Under the pieces are notes generated by a model. It was given only the letters and a program-made list of their open reading frames with translations. It did not search any database and was not told where the DNA came from. Shown one piece after another: positions 33,018 through 42,303 of a stretch of 64,000 bases of DNA; positions within the stretch are counted from its first letter, which is position 1; the number at the start of each line of letters is the position of its first letter. The position numbers were made by a program, and so were the translations under genes. This DNA comes from Haloferax marisrubri (GTDB taxonomy: Archaea > Halobacteriota > Halobacteria > Halobacteriales > Haloferacaceae), in the NCBI RefSeq assembly GCF_001469875.2, contig NZ_LOPW02000006.1, forward strand, positions 89,910 to 153,909, written 5' to 3'.

Positions 33018-33828
33018 GGCCGTCGAGGAACTCCCGAAGGGCGTCCTCGAAGAACGCGGGGTTGTCGAGGTTCGACGCGTGGCCGGCGTCGGGAACTTCG
33101 CGGACCGTGGCGGACGGAATCCCGTCGCCGAACGCCGCGGCGTGCCTGCGCACGAACGGGAGTTCGTTCTCGCCGTACAGGACCAGCGTCGGGACGTCGA
33201 TGTCGCCGAGGACGACCGACGAATCGGTGAACCGGCTGACCGCCCGAATCACTTTCACGAACTCGTCGGTCGCCATCCGGGGGCCGCGCTCCCGAAGACG
33301 CTCGACGTTCCCGTAGTCGCCGCCTGCGGCCGTTCCCGACAGCCGCTCTTGGAACCAGACCATGACCTTCTCCACGCGCTCGTAGCCGACGAGCCGGACG
33401 AGCGGAATCGTCAACCGCGGGACGACGAGCCGCTGGAACCGTTCGAGACGGTCGAAGACGACCGGGGAGAACGTGTCCGCGAGGACGAGCCCCGAGAGTC
33501 CCTCAGGGTATCGCATCGCGTATGCCTGCGTGACACAGCCGCCGGTCGAGAGCCCGCACACCACGGGCCTGTCGAGTCCCAACTCCGAGACGAGCGCGGC
33601 GAGGTCGTCGGCGAACAGCTCCATCGAGTACGTCGCCAAGTCGGACCCGCCGGTTCGGCCGTGTCCCCGAACGTCGTACGAGACCGTGGTGTAGTCGTCG
33701 CACAGCGCCTCAGCCTGGCGGTCCCACTGGCCGTGGTCGAGAATCGCCCCGTGGACGAAGACCACCGGCGGCCCCTCGCCTCGCCGCTCGTAGTAGGTGT
33801 CGATACCGTTCGTTCGGGCGAACGCCAT
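32998..33828 (-). CDS. Alpha/beta-hydrolase
   Basis: The 276-residue protein has the oxyanion strand PPVVFVHGAILDHGQW, the nucleophile elbow VVCGLSTGGCVTQ (Ser), an acid near VLYGENELPFV and the catalytic His in VPDAGHASNLDNP. It is a complete alpha/beta-hydrolase of the 3-oxoadipate enol-lactonase / esterase type. The substrate is not decided by sequence. It overlaps the rhodanese gene tail to tail by 20 bases. Confidence 0.85.
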   Translation of the reverse strand: MAFARTNGIDTYYERRGEGPPVVFVHGAILDHGQWDRQAEALCDDYTTVSYDVRGHGRTGGSDLATYSMELFADDLAALVSELGLDRPVVCGLSTGGCVTQAYAMRYPEGLSGLVLADTFSPVVFDRLERFQRLVVPRLTIPLVRLVGYERVEKVMVWFQERLSGTAAGGDYGNVERLRERGPRMATDEFVKVIRAVSRFTDSSVVLGDIDVPTLVLYGENELPFVRRHAAAFGDGIPSATVREVPDAGHASNLDNPAFFEDALREFLDGLRTVAR

Positions 33829-33936
33829 GCGACCTAGTGGCGCGCCGAGAGCATGAGTGCGCCCTCACATGGCAACGATTTCACACTCTCGCCGGCAGTA
33901 CGGTCACTTATCCGTCTCCGGCAGAGAGTAGGCGGT

Positions 33937-34404
33937 ATGACGATAGAAACCGGCGACTCCGTTTCGCTCGAATACGTTGGAAAGCTCCCTGACGGCACGG
34001 TTTTCGACACGTCGCGGCAGGACGTGGCCGACGCCGAAGGACTCTCCGAGGCGCAGGGCGACCGCGACTACGAGCCGCTCGTGGTCGAAGTCGGCGCGGG
34101 GACCGTCATCGAGGGCCTCGACGAGGCGCTCGTCGGCATGTCCGTCGGCGACGAAGAGAGCATCGAGATTCCGCCGGAGAAGGCCTACGGCGAGCACGAC
34201 GAAGACCTCATTCGCGAGCACGAGACCGAACAGCTCCGCGAAGTGCTGGGTGACGAACCCGAGGAGGGGCTGTACGTCCAGACCCAGCAGGGCGGCCTCG
34301 GCGAAATCGTCCACGCCGACGACGACGTGGTCCGCATCGACTTCAACCACGAGCTCGCCGGCGAGACGCTCGTCTTCGACGTCGAAATCGTCGACGCGAA
34401 CTAA
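33937..34404 (+). CDS. FKBP-type peptidyl-prolyl cis-trans isomerase (SlyD-like)
   Basis: The 155-residue protein starts MTIETGDSVSLEYVGKL with GTVFDTS, followed by VEVGAGTVIEGLDEALVGMSVGDEESIEIPPEKAYGEHDE. This is an FKBP domain with the insert-in-flap found in SlyD and archaeal FKBP26-like proteins, which combine proline isomerase and chaperone action. The C-terminal half (about 95-155) includes NHELAGETLVFDVEIV. It is cytosolic, with no signal peptide. I choose ATG 33937 because it gives the family N-terminus. Confidence 0.9.
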   Translation: MTIETGDSVSLEYVGKLPDGTVFDTSRQDVADAEGLSEAQGDRDYEPLVVEVGAGTVIEGLDEALVGMSVGDEESIEIPPEKAYGEHDEDLIREHETEQLREVLGDEPEEGLYVQTQQGGLGEIVHADDDVVRIDFNHELAGETLVFDVEIVDAN

Positions 34405-34430
34405 GCCGCGGTCTCGCGGTTCTTCTCCCG

Positions 34431-35207
34431 CTATTCGCGCCACCAAGCGACGGCGTACATCACGCCGCCGACGAGAATCAGGACTGCGCCGACCCCAGCC
34501 GCGCCGAGGCCGACGACGAGCGCGGCCCCGAAGCCGAAGTCGTCGACGTGCCCGTAGACGGTGATGCTGTGGAGCGTGCCCTCTTTTTCCACGAGTGCGG
34601 GGAGGCGGTCCACGAAGGCGTCGTTCACCCGCGGTCGGTAGCCGAAGTCCTCGTCCGAGGAGTTCCGGAGCACTCTATCGACCGTTTCTCTCGCCTCCGG
34701 CGAGAGGCGTTCGTAGCTGTACGCCCCTCGCTCGACGGTGGTGTTGGCGACGCGCTGGAGCGTGGCGTTTCGGGCGGTGACGAGCGAGCCGTTTTCTTCC
34801 ACGCTGAGCCGGTAGTACTGCTCGCGCTCGCCGTAGGCGTCGTGGACGTACGTGTTGTTCCGCGCTATCGCGCGGAGGTCGGCTCTCGCGCCCGCCGCCG
34901 CGGTGCGGGCGGTGCCGTTCCGCATCGCCGCCTCCAGCGTCTCGCGGGTCTCGTTCGGCGCGCGGTACTCGCCGGCCGAGTATCGGTGGCTGACTTGGTG
35001 TACCGAAATCGAGACCGTCCGCCCGTGGTGACTCACGATAGTCTCGACATCCGATTGGTTCGCGAGTGACACGGTCTCGGCTCGGTACGACTGCGAGGTT
35101 TGCGGCGGCGGCGACGTCGCCTCCGCGAGCGCGGGCAGGTACACCGGCGCGGGGAGACAGACGAGACCGACCACCGCGAGGAGGAGGGCGAGTTTCCGGA
35201 GACGCAT
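34431..35207 (-). CDS. Membrane-anchored protein of unknown function
   Basis: The 258-residue protein has an N-terminal membrane segment or signal (LALLLAVVGLVCLPAPVYL, residues 6-24), a 190-residue polar domain expected to face outside, and a C-terminal membrane segment (LVVGLGAAGVGAVLILVGGV). The outer domain is rich in Arg, Glu, Tyr and Asn-x-Thr/Ser sites, several of which could be N-glycosylated. I do not recognise the family. It lies 69 bases from the next coiled-coil gene on the same strand. Confidence 0.65.
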   Translation of the reverse strand: MRLRKLALLLAVVGLVCLPAPVYLPALAEATSPPPQTSQSYRAETVSLANQSDVETIVSHHGRTVSISVHQVSHRYSAGEYRAPNETRETLEAAMRNGTARTAAAGARADLRAIARNNTYVHDAYGEREQYYRLSVEENGSLVTARNATLQRVANTTVERGAYSYERLSPEARETVDRVLRNSSDEDFGYRPRVNDAFVDRLPALVEKEGTLHSITVYGHVDDFGFGAALVVGLGAAGVGAVLILVGGVMYAVAWWRE

Positions 35208-35276
35208 CGTCGGGAGTTCCGCCGAGCGCGGTAAGTGTCTTCTGTCGCTGTCAGGCGCCCACGCGTCCGCAGTCGC

Positions 35277-36416
35277 CTACTCGTCCAGCCGCGGGTGGGC
35301 GTTGAGGCAGTCTCGAACCCGCTCGCGCTCCTCGCGGGCCGAGGCCAACTCGTCTGCCACGACGCCCCGCCGGAGGCGGTCGCGCTGGTCTTCGGTGAGT
35401 TCGGCGCGGGCGACCGCGGCGGTGCGGAGGCGGTCGTACGACTCATGGTACGTCAGTTCGTGGACGCCCCGGGCGTGCGCGACCGTCTCGTCGTCGGCGA
35501 ACCGACTCACGACGGCGACGAGTTCCTTCGTCCGCCAGCGGAGTTCCGAGGCGGGCTCCGGCGGCCACGACACGGTCAGCGGGTCGGCGTCGAGCGTCTC
35601 CAGAAAGCGCTTGTTCGTCCCGACGGCCGCGGAGAACCGCTTGGGGTCGTCCACGTAGTGGTCGAGCTTCGACCGCGAGTAGCCGGCGTACTCGACGAGC
35701 GTGGAAATCGGCTCGTCGCCGATGGCGGCGGTTTCGAGGTACTCGCGCAGTCGCTCCGGAGGACTGGGCGTCTCGACCAGCGGGTACGACTCGGCGGCCG
35801 CCAGCCACGCGAGCACTTCGCGGGCGGGCGACTCGGCGCGGAACCGGTCGAACGCCTCGGTCACGGCGTCGTCGTACCGCTCGATGGGGTCGCGGAGGTC
35901 GTCCACCGGCGCGTCGATGTCGGCTTCGCCCAGTTCCCTAACGCGTTCGAGGCGCTCGATTCGCGCGTCGAGTTCGTCCGCGCGCTCCCGCAGTCGCCGG
36001 CGGGCGCTCCGGTAGTCCTCTCTCGCCTCGTCCAGTTCGTCGAGGAGCGCCGCCTCCTCGCGGGCGGGGTCCAACTCGCGTCTGGCCTGCTCGAAGTCCG
36101 ACGCCGACAGCGACGAGGTGATGCCGGTCGTGAGCGAGTCGTTGGCGTCGATGAAGGCGTCGCTGTGGCGCACGTCCGCGGGGACCTCCTCGAGTCGGTT
36201 CGACAGCGCCTCGCGGAACGCGACGTAGCCTTCGAGGTCGTCGGTCGCCTGCTCCTCGTAGCGGTCGAGAATCCCCGTCACGTCGCGGACGGCGGACGCG
36301 AGCGTCCGAAGCTCCTCGCGGCCGATTTCGTCGACCGACTCGCGCCGGTCGCGGAGGGTGTCGGCCGCCGTGCGGAGCGCCGCTACGGGGTCGTCGGCGA
36401 GCGCGGCGTCAGTCAC
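35277..36416 (-). CDS. Coiled-coil protein, conserved haloarchaeal type, function unknown
   Basis: The 379-residue soluble protein is almost wholly helical, with strong heptad-like charge patterns (EEAALLDELDEAREDYRSAR and RLRERADELDARIERLER). It has no membrane segment, nucleotide motif or Cys. A middle-to-C-terminal region (about 215-300) carries a more conserved-looking segment YAGYSRSKLDHYVDDPKRF. I believe it belongs to a group confined to halophilic archaea but cannot name a role. It starts just after a membrane-protein gene on the same strand, with a gap of about 130 bases. Confidence 0.65.
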   Translation of the reverse strand: MTDAALADDPVAALRTAADTLRDRRESVDEIGREELRTLASAVRDVTGILDRYEEQATDDLEGYVAFREALSNRLEEVPADVRHSDAFIDANDSLTTGITSSLSASDFEQARRELDPAREEAALLDELDEAREDYRSARRRLRERADELDARIERLERVRELGEADIDAPVDDLRDPIERYDDAVTEAFDRFRAESPAREVLAWLAAAESYPLVETPSPPERLREYLETAAIGDEPISTLVEYAGYSRSKLDHYVDDPKRFSAAVGTNKRFLETLDADPLTVSWPPEPASELRWRTKELVAVVSRFADDETVAHARGVHELTYHESYDRLRTAAVARAELTEDQRDRLRRGVVADELASAREERERVRDCLNAHPRLDE

Positions 36417-36550
36417 GCCGCGGCACCTCGGGAGGGCGGCCCGTTCGCGGAATCGGTGTCATGCCCGACGAGTCGGTGCGCGAGGGTTGAAAACTTGATG
36501 ACCGAGGAAGACGGCGGGCGGGCGGCCGAAGTCGGCCGATGCCGGCCGAG

Positions 36551-37231
36551 TCAGCGCTGGTCCCGGCCGACCGCCACGTCGAACGCGGCGGCGACCGCGA
36601 CCGCGAGCACGCAGAGCGCGACCGACGGCGACAGGGAGAACAGGCCGACCATCCCGGGGAACGTGGCGACGACGAGGAGCGAGACGGCGTAGTAGGCTCC
36701 GGCGACCGCGGCCGACGCGCGGACCGGCGCGGCGCGCAGTCGGGGGAGCGCGAGCATCGCACAGAGCGCGACGCCGCCGGCGACGACGACAGAGCCGGGG
36801 AGGCCCGCGCCCGCGAGGTCGGCGCGCGCGCCGAGGAACGTCCCGAGGCCGAGCGTCGCGTTCAGGTAGGCCGCTCGGCGGACGAGAAACCCGTAGCCTG
36901 CGTCGGGACCGAGGCCGATTTCGCCGTCCTCGATGCGGTGCCACGGCGCGCCGACCGAAACGGCGTTCATCCGGAGCGCGCCGATGGCGAGGCAGGCGAC
37001 CGCCAGCGAGACGACGGCCGCGGTCGTGACCGCCACGGGCGTCGAGACGGTCATGAAGGCGACCCAGAGCATCGGCAGCGCGAGAAGCAGGTGCTGTCCG
37101 AGCCCGAAGTAGACCGTCGCGTCGAGCCACGCGTCGACGCCGGTCTCGTCGTCGTCACGTCGCTGGCGTCGTCGCCGCCGCCGTCGCGTCCGCGTTTCGC
37201 CGCCCGGGGGTGACTCGTCTGTCGGTGCCAT
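36551..37231 (-). CDS. Multi-pass membrane protein of unknown function
   Basis: The 226-residue protein has an Arg-rich cytoplasmic start (RTRRRRRRRQRRDDDE) followed by about six hydrophobic segments, beginning with YFGLGQHLLLALPMLWVAF and ending with VALCVLAVAVAAAFDVAV. The positive N-terminus places it inside by the positive-inside rule. I do not recognise the family. The start at 37231 is taken because an ATG there begins right after the divergent region and gives the acidic composition expected. Confidence 0.65.
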   Translation of the reverse strand: MAPTDESPPGGETRTRRRRRRRQRRDDDETGVDAWLDATVYFGLGQHLLLALPMLWVAFMTVSTPVAVTTAAVVSLAVACLAIGALRMNAVSVGAPWHRIEDGEIGLGPDAGYGFLVRRAAYLNATLGLGTFLGARADLAGAGLPGSVVVAGGVALCAMLALPRLRAAPVRASAAVAGAYYAVSLLVVATFPGMVGLFSLSPSVALCVLAVAVAAAFDVAVGRDQR

Positions 37232-37357
37232 CACCGTTTGGTTGTGACTGCTGTCTGATAACTGTGTGGCGCGCCGAGGGCCGCGACGCCGGGGGCGGGC
37301 GGTCCGCGGACGCCGTCCGGCGAAAGGACTTACCCGCGACCGGGTGTATGACAAGCC

Positions 37358-38230
37358 ATGTACGAGCGCATCCTCCTGCCCGTCGACGAGAACACGTCGT
37401 CGAGCGCGGTCCTCCACCACGCCAGCGAACTCGCCCACTGGGACGACGCGGAGATACGACTGCTCTTCGTCGCCGACACGACCCGCGACAGCGTCACCGT
37501 GGTCGGGAACGACGTGGTCGACGCGCTCGAACGCGAGGGCGAGAGCGTGGTCGAGGAGGCGGCGGAGACGCTCCAGAACCTCGGCGTCGAGTACTCGACG
37601 GACGTGGTGCAGGGCAACCCCGCACCGACTATCGTCGAGTACGCCGAGGAGTACGACTACGACCTCGTCGTGATGCCGACCCGCGGGCGCGAAGGCATCT
37701 CCCGACAGCTCCGCGGGAGCGTCACGGAGAAGGTCGTCCGCCTGTCGGACCGACCGGTGCTCACCGCCCGCATGAAGCCCGACGAGGAGCTGACGTTCCC
37801 CTACGAGCGCATCCTCATCCCGACCGACGGGAGCCGCTCCGCGAAACGAGCGACGAGCCACGGCCTCGAACTCGCCGCCGAACTCGACGCGACGGTCCAC
37901 GTCCTCTCCGTGGTCGACGACTCCGCGCTCGGCTTCGACGTGCGGTCGATGCTCTCCGGCGAGGAGAGCGAGCGCGGGGCGAACGAGGCGATTTCGCAGG
38001 TCGTCGAGGAGGCGAACGAACACGGCGTCACGAAGCTCGCCGAGACCATCGAACACGGCTCGCCGAGCGCGGCGATTCGGGAGTACGTCGAGGGCAACGA
38101 CATCCACGCCGTCGTCATGGGAACCACCGGGCGGAGCGGCGTCGACCGAATCCTCCTCGGGAGCGTCGCCGAGCAGACGGTACGGAGCGCTCCGGCTCCC
38201 GTCATCACGGTGTCGCCCGACGAGGAGTAA
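37358..38230 (+). CDS. Tandem universal stress protein (UspA)
   Basis: The 290-residue protein is two UspA domains. Each starts with YERILxPxD (residues 2-9 and about 149-156) and ends with an ATP-binding G-x2-G-x9-G-S motif (GREGISRQLRGSV and GRSGVDRILLGSV). Both copies keep the nucleotide loop, so both may bind ATP. A TATA-like box lies about 28 bases before the ATG. It is a single gene divergent from a membrane protein. Confidence 0.9.
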   Translation: MYERILLPVDENTSSSAVLHHASELAHWDDAEIRLLFVADTTRDSVTVVGNDVVDALEREGESVVEEAAETLQNLGVEYSTDVVQGNPAPTIVEYAEEYDYDLVVMPTRGREGISRQLRGSVTEKVVRLSDRPVLTARMKPDEELTFPYERILIPTDGSRSAKRATSHGLELAAELDATVHVLSVVDDSALGFDVRSMLSGEESERGANEAISQVVEEANEHGVTKLAETIEHGSPSAAIREYVEGNDIHAVVMGTTGRSGVDRILLGSVAEQTVRSAPAPVITVSPDEE

Positions 38231-38309
38231 CCCGAGCGGGTCGCGGGCGGCGGGTCGTCCGCCTCGGGATACAGCTATTACCCGCGGGCGACGTATCGGC
38301 GCAGTAGCC

Positions 38310-38369
38310 GTGGTCGAACAGGACCGTCTCGGACGCCCGTCCATCCCCGACGGCCGGAGGGCTCGATAG
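38310..38369 (+). CDS. Possible 19-residue leader ORF before the Bat-type regulator
   Basis: A GTG at 38310 opens a frame of 19 codons (MVEQDRLGRP...) that ends with TAG two bases before the ATG of the regulator. A CTATTACCC box at 38275 lies about 33 bases upstream, so the GTG could be the first codon of a leaderless mRNA. The stop-to-start spacing would allow re-initiation. Nothing else shows that it is translated. Confidence 0.3.
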   Translation: MVEQDRLGRPSIPDGRRAR

Positions 38370-38371
38370 CG

Positions 38372-39010
38372 ATGCTTCGCGCGACCATCCTCCTCGAACT
38401 GAACGAGGACTACGTGCTGTCGCACGTGAGCGACCTCGTCGACGGGCCGGTCGTCGTGACGAACTGCGAGGTGCTCGGCGAGACGGACATCCGATTCGTC
38501 GTCGACGCCGGAGAGCACCGCGACGAGATGGCCGACCGCCTCGCCGCCAGCGAGGTCGTCCGCGACCTCGAACTCGTCGGCGACGACCAACTGCTCATCA
38601 CCAAGCGGTCGTCCGGCGCGCTCCCCGTCATCCGAGAGAACCACGGGATGCTCCAGCGGATGAGCCAGTTCTACGGTCGCTCGCGCGTCTTCGACGTGGT
38701 CGTGTTCCGGCGGGCCGACCTCAAGGCCATCATCTCGGGGCTCCGGTCGCTCGGCACCGTCGAACTCCGGCGGCTGAAACCCTTCGTCGGCCCCTCGACG
38801 CGGCTCTCGAAGCGGCAGGCCGAGGTCGTCGGCTACGCGCTCGAACGCGGCTACTACGACTGGCCGCGGGGCGTCACGGTCGAGGAAATCGCGGCGGCGT
38901 TCGAGGTGAGCAGACCGACCGTGTTGGAACACCTCCGCCGGGCCGAAAAGAAACTCCTCAGCGACGCGCTCGCCGACGCGACGACGCCCGCGAATCCCGA
39001 CAGCACCTGA
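38372..39010 (+). CDS. Bat-type HTH_10 transcriptional regulator
   Basis: The 212-residue protein starts MLRATILLELNEDYVLSHVS, the sensing half of a Bat-family regulator, and ends in an HTH_10 domain (about 148-198: LSKRQAEVVGYALERGYYDW, VEEIAAAFEVSRPTVLEHLRRAEK). It lies 165 bases before the ABC importer operon on the same strand and is the obvious candidate regulator of that operon. It has no second sensor domain. The ATG follows a possible leader ORF. Confidence 0.85.
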   Translation: MLRATILLELNEDYVLSHVSDLVDGPVVVTNCEVLGETDIRFVVDAGEHRDEMADRLAASEVVRDLELVGDDQLLITKRSSGALPVIRENHGMLQRMSQFYGRSRVFDVVVFRRADLKAIISGLRSLGTVELRRLKPFVGPSTRLSKRQAEVVGYALERGYYDWPRGVTVEEIAAAFEVSRPTVLEHLRRAEKKLLSDALADATTPANPDST

Positions 39011-39105
39011 CTGCGACCGGGCCGGTTCGGCCCCCAGCGCGCCGCGAGTCGGATTTTAAGCGCCTAGTACTCCTGAAATACGTCACCATATCTTCGGAAA
39101 CCAAT

Positions 39106-39113
39106 ATAAAGAG
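39106..39113 (+). promoter_or_regulatory. TATA box of the ABC importer operon
   Basis: ATATAAAG at about 39106-39113 is the best archaeal TATA box in the gap after the regulator. Initiation would be near 39135-39140, giving a leader of about 35-40 bases to the ATG at 39175, or about 15 to a GTG at 39151. Confidence 0.5.
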
Positions 39114-39174
39114 CCAACAGGGGTAGGCACTACTCCCGTGGCTTCGTCCGGTGTACGTATTGTTTGCAATTACC

Positions 39175-40509
39175 ATGATAAATGGGAATCACTCTCGTGG
39201 TGGTGACGGGCGGAAAACGCGCGGGTCGTCGCGGCGGACGTTCCTCGCGGCGGTCGGCAGCGCGGCGGCGGTGACGACGGCTGGCTGTCTGGGCGGCGGC
39301 GGTGGCGGCGGCTCCAACGAGCCGATTCGATACCTCTCGGACCGCGGCGACTCGAAGGACGTGATGGACGAGATTATCGCCGAGTTCGAGGAGGAGACCG
39401 ACCACACGGTCGAGATGATTTACACGGCGAAGGGGACCTCCTCGGACGCAGAGATGCAGAAGATGGTCGCCGCGGGCAACCCGCCGGACCTGCTTTTCGA
39501 CACCTCGACGGACGCGTATCGACTTCAGCGCGACGGCGTCCTCGCGCCGGTCACGGGGGCCGTCCAAGATAACGACCTGCCCGACCCGGTCAACGTCGGC
39601 GGCGAGTCGTACTTCGCGGCCGCGATGGTCGAACCGCTCATGGGCTGGTACCGAAACGACGTGTACTCCGAGATGCCCGCGTCGTGGAGTGAGTGGGTCG
39701 AGGCGGCCGGCGAGGTGTCGGCCAACGAGTCGATGGAGGGCTACGTCATCCAGTCGGGTCAGACGAACAACGCCGACACCCAGATGACGCAGTACCTCTG
39801 GCAGAACGACGTGGAGGTGTACGGCGGCCCCTCCGACGGCATCGAGGTCAGACTCGACAACGACGACAACCGACAGGCGGCCGTCGAGACGTTCGAGTGG
39901 GTCCAGTCGATGGCCGAGCACTCGCCGAACGGCTCGGGGTGGGCGTGGGGCGACGCCATCGGCGCGCTCCAACAGGAGAACGCCGCGGCTATCGCCAGCG
40001 TCGGCGGCCTCCCCATCCTCACGATTCAGGCCAACCGGCCCGACCTCGTCGAGAACCTCAGTCCGATGCCCTTCCCCGTGCCGAGCGGGGCGGCGCAGGA
40101 CAAGTGGTGGGCGTACATGGAGGGCCACCTCGTCCGCAACGACGGCCAGAACACCGAGGGCGCACAGGCGTTCGTGGACTTCTTCACGAGTTCGTCGCGC
40201 TTCTTCGACTTCGTGCTCTCCGCGCCGCTGTTCCAGTTCCCGCCGACGCGGGAGCAACTTGACGCGCCCGAGGTGACCGAAAACGAGGTCATCCAGCAGC
40301 ACCCCGACGTGATGAACCTCGTCCGCGACAACTGGGACGCCTTCACGAGCGTCCTCGCGACGGGCGACGACGGCGCGCCGAACATCGTCGCGGCCGACGC
40401 CTACAGCGAACAGCTCTTCGGACAGGCCGCGGACCAGCTCCTCGTCGGCGGGCTCACACCCGACGAGACGGTCGACTGGCTGGCCGAGCAACTCCGCGGG
40501 TTGCAATGA
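39175..40509 (+). CDS. ABC transporter substrate-binding lipoprotein, family 1 (sugar-type)
   Basis: The 444-residue protein has a Tat signal (SSRRTFLAAVGS) and lipobox TAGC followed by a glycine run, so it is an exported lipoprotein. The mature part has IRYLSDRGDSKDVMDEIIAEFE, GNPPDLLFDTSTDAYRLQRDG and WAWGDAIGALQQENAAAIASVGG, the pattern of MalE/UgpB-class binding proteins. These usually bind sugars or glycerol phosphodiesters, but the operon also encodes acyl-CoA enzymes, so an organic acid ligand is possible. It overlaps the first permease by four bases. Confidence 0.85.
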   Translation: MINGNHSRGGDGRKTRGSSRRTFLAAVGSAAAVTTAGCLGGGGGGGSNEPIRYLSDRGDSKDVMDEIIAEFEEETDHTVEMIYTAKGTSSDAEMQKMVAAGNPPDLLFDTSTDAYRLQRDGVLAPVTGAVQDNDLPDPVNVGGESYFAAAMVEPLMGWYRNDVYSEMPASWSEWVEAAGEVSANESMEGYVIQSGQTNNADTQMTQYLWQNDVEVYGGPSDGIEVRLDNDDNRQAAVETFEWVQSMAEHSPNGSGWAWGDAIGALQQENAAAIASVGGLPILTIQANRPDLVENLSPMPFPVPSGAAQDKWWAYMEGHLVRNDGQNTEGAQAFVDFFTSSSRFFDFVLSAPLFQFPPTREQLDAPEVTENEVIQQHPDVMNLVRDNWDAFTSVLATGDDGAPNIVAADAYSEQLFGQAADQLLVGGLTPDETVDWLAEQLRGLQ

Positions 40510-41435
40510 GTACGGCCCTCAAATCGCGGTTGGCGGCCGCCGGGTCGGCCCTCAGAGAGCGCGACGTGGACGGCACGACGCTCCTGTTGGCGGCGTGTTT
40601 CGTCCCGATGCTCGCGTTCTTCGTCGTGGTCTGGGTCATCCCCATCGTCTACGCGCTCGGGATGAGCCTGTTCGCGTCGCCGGTGCGGAACCCCGAGTTC
40701 GTCGGCCTCGGCAACTACGCGGCACTTCTCGGCGACGGCGCGTTCTGGGGCTTCCTCTGGAACAGCGTCGTCTACGCGGTGGCGACGACGGGGCTGAGCC
40801 TCGTCATCGGGCTGGGCCTCGCGCTCGTCATCAACCAGCGCATCCGCGGCGGCGACGCCCTGCGGACGCTGATGATTTTCCCGTACCTCCTGCCGACGCT
40901 CGTTGTCATCTTCATGTGGAAGTTCATCCTCGACCCCAACATCGGGATTCTGAACCAGTTCCTCGTCGACGCCGGGCTCATCGACAAGCCGATAGCGTTC
41001 TTCTCGACCCTGGAGTTCGCCATGCCGGCGGTCGTCGTCACGAGCGTCTGGAAGTTCGCCAGTTTCGCCTTCTTCATCCTGCTCGCGCGCCTGCAGGCCA
41101 TCGACCCCGACCTCTACGAGCGGGCGCGGGTCGAGGGCGCGACGACGTGGCAGGCGTTCCGCGACATCACCTTCCCGCACCTCCGCGGCGCGATTCTCAT
41201 CATCCTCCTCGTCAGGGGCATCTGGATGTTCAACAAGTTCGACATCATCTACCTCTCGACCCGCGGCGGCCCGCTCCAGCAGACGACGACGCTCCCGATT
41301 CGCGTCTACCAACTCGCGTTCAGCGAGGTGAACTTCGGCATGGCGACGGCGCTCGCCGGCGTCATGTTCTTCCTCCTCGCCGGCGTCGCGGTGGTCTACT
41401 TCCGGGCGTTCGCCCCCGAAAAGGAGGTGGCGTGA
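40506..41435 (+). CDS. ABC transporter permease (MalF/UgpA type)
   Basis: The 309-residue protein has about six membrane segments (for example LLAACFVPMLAFFVVVWVI) and the cytoplasmic EAA loop EGATTWQAFRDITFPHLRGA that contacts the ATPase. It is a MalF/UgpA-class permease without the long MalF insert. It starts within the binding-protein stop codon and ends one base before the second permease, so these genes are translated together. Confidence 0.9.
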   Translation: MSTALKSRLAAAGSALRERDVDGTTLLLAACFVPMLAFFVVVWVIPIVYALGMSLFASPVRNPEFVGLGNYAALLGDGAFWGFLWNSVVYAVATTGLSLVIGLGLALVINQRIRGGDALRTLMIFPYLLPTLVVIFMWKFILDPNIGILNQFLVDAGLIDKPIAFFSTLEFAMPAVVVTSVWKFASFAFFILLARLQAIDPDLYERARVEGATTWQAFRDITFPHLRGAILIILLVRGIWMFNKFDIIYLSTRGGPLQQTTTLPIRVYQLAFSEVNFGMATALAGVMFFLLAGVAVVYFRAFAPEKEVA

Positions 41436-41436
41436 G

Positions 41437-42303
41437 ATGGCGACGTCCGCCGGTCGCGGCCTCGTCTCCCACGACACCCAGAAACGCCTCCAGCGAATCG
41501 CCGTCTACCTGACGGCGCTTCTCATCTCGGTGTTCACCATCATCCCGGTGTACGTGATGGTGGTCATCGCCATCCAGTCGCCGGCGACGACGTTCGCCGG
41601 CGGGCGGGTGAACCTGCTTCCCACCGAGCCGTCGCTCCGGAACTTCCTCGTCCTCCTCGGGTCGACCGACACGGTCCGGTACTTCGTCAACAGCCTCGTC
41701 GTCACCCTCGGGTCGACCGTCCTCTCGACGACTATCGCGGTCGCGGCGGGCTACGGCCTGACGCGCTTCGACTTCACCGGGAAGTCGCTGGCGGCGCGGG
41801 CGGTGCTGTTCTCGTACATGTTCAGCCCCATCGTCCTCGCCATCCCGCTGTACGTCGTCTTCTCGACGCTCGGCCTGCTGAACAGCCACTTCGCGCTCAC
41901 CCTCGCGCTGACGGCCATCTCCGCGCCGTTCTGCATCTGGCTGATGTGGCAGTACTTCCAGACCGTCCCCATCGCGCTCGAAGAGTCCGCGTGGGTCCGC
42001 GGCGCGAGCCGCTGGCGCACCGTCAGAGACGTGGTCCTGCCGGTCGCCCGGCCCGGCTACATCTCCGCGGCCATCTTCGCGTTCGCCGTCGCGTGGAACG
42101 ACTTCACCATGGCGCGCGTCGTCATGAGCCGCGACGAGATGTACACCATCACCGTCGGCGCGTCGCTGTTCTTGGACCGCGTCAGCATCGGCTGGGGCGA
42201 GACGATGGCCGTCTCGCTTCTCATCTCGATTCCGCCGTTCCTCATCGCACTGTTCCTGCAACGATACCTCCTCCAGGGCTTCAGCGTTGGAGGCCTCGAA
42301 TAA
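41437..42303 (+). CDS. ABC transporter permease (MalG/UgpE type)
   Basis: The 288-residue protein has about six membrane segments and the EAA-loop segment SAWVRGASRWRTVRDVVLPVARPGYI. It pairs with the previous permease to form the membrane channel. The stop TAA shares its last base with the ATG of the ATPase gene. The Glu-Ala-Ala motif is degenerate but the Gly and the hydrophobic spacing are kept. Confidence 0.9.
   Translation: MATSAGRGLVSHDTQKRLQRIAVYLTALLISVFTIIPVYVMVVIAIQSPATTFAGGRVNLLPTEPSLRNFLVLLGSTDTVRYFVNSLVVTLGSTVLSTTIAVAAGYGLTRFDFTGKSLAARAVLFSYMFSPIVLAIPLYVVFSTLGLLNSHFALTLALTAISAPFCIWLMWQYFQTVPIALEESAWVRGASRWRTVRDVVLPVARPGYISAAIFAFAVAWNDFTMARVVMSRDEMYTITVGASLFLDRVSIGWGETMAVSLLISIPPFLIALFLQRYLLQGFSVGGLE

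Noticed and set aside
36551..38932. Very long minus-strand frame of 793 codons
   Set aside because: Only the last 226 codons are real; the rest lies opposite the universal stress protein and Bat-type regulator and has no halophilic protein composition.
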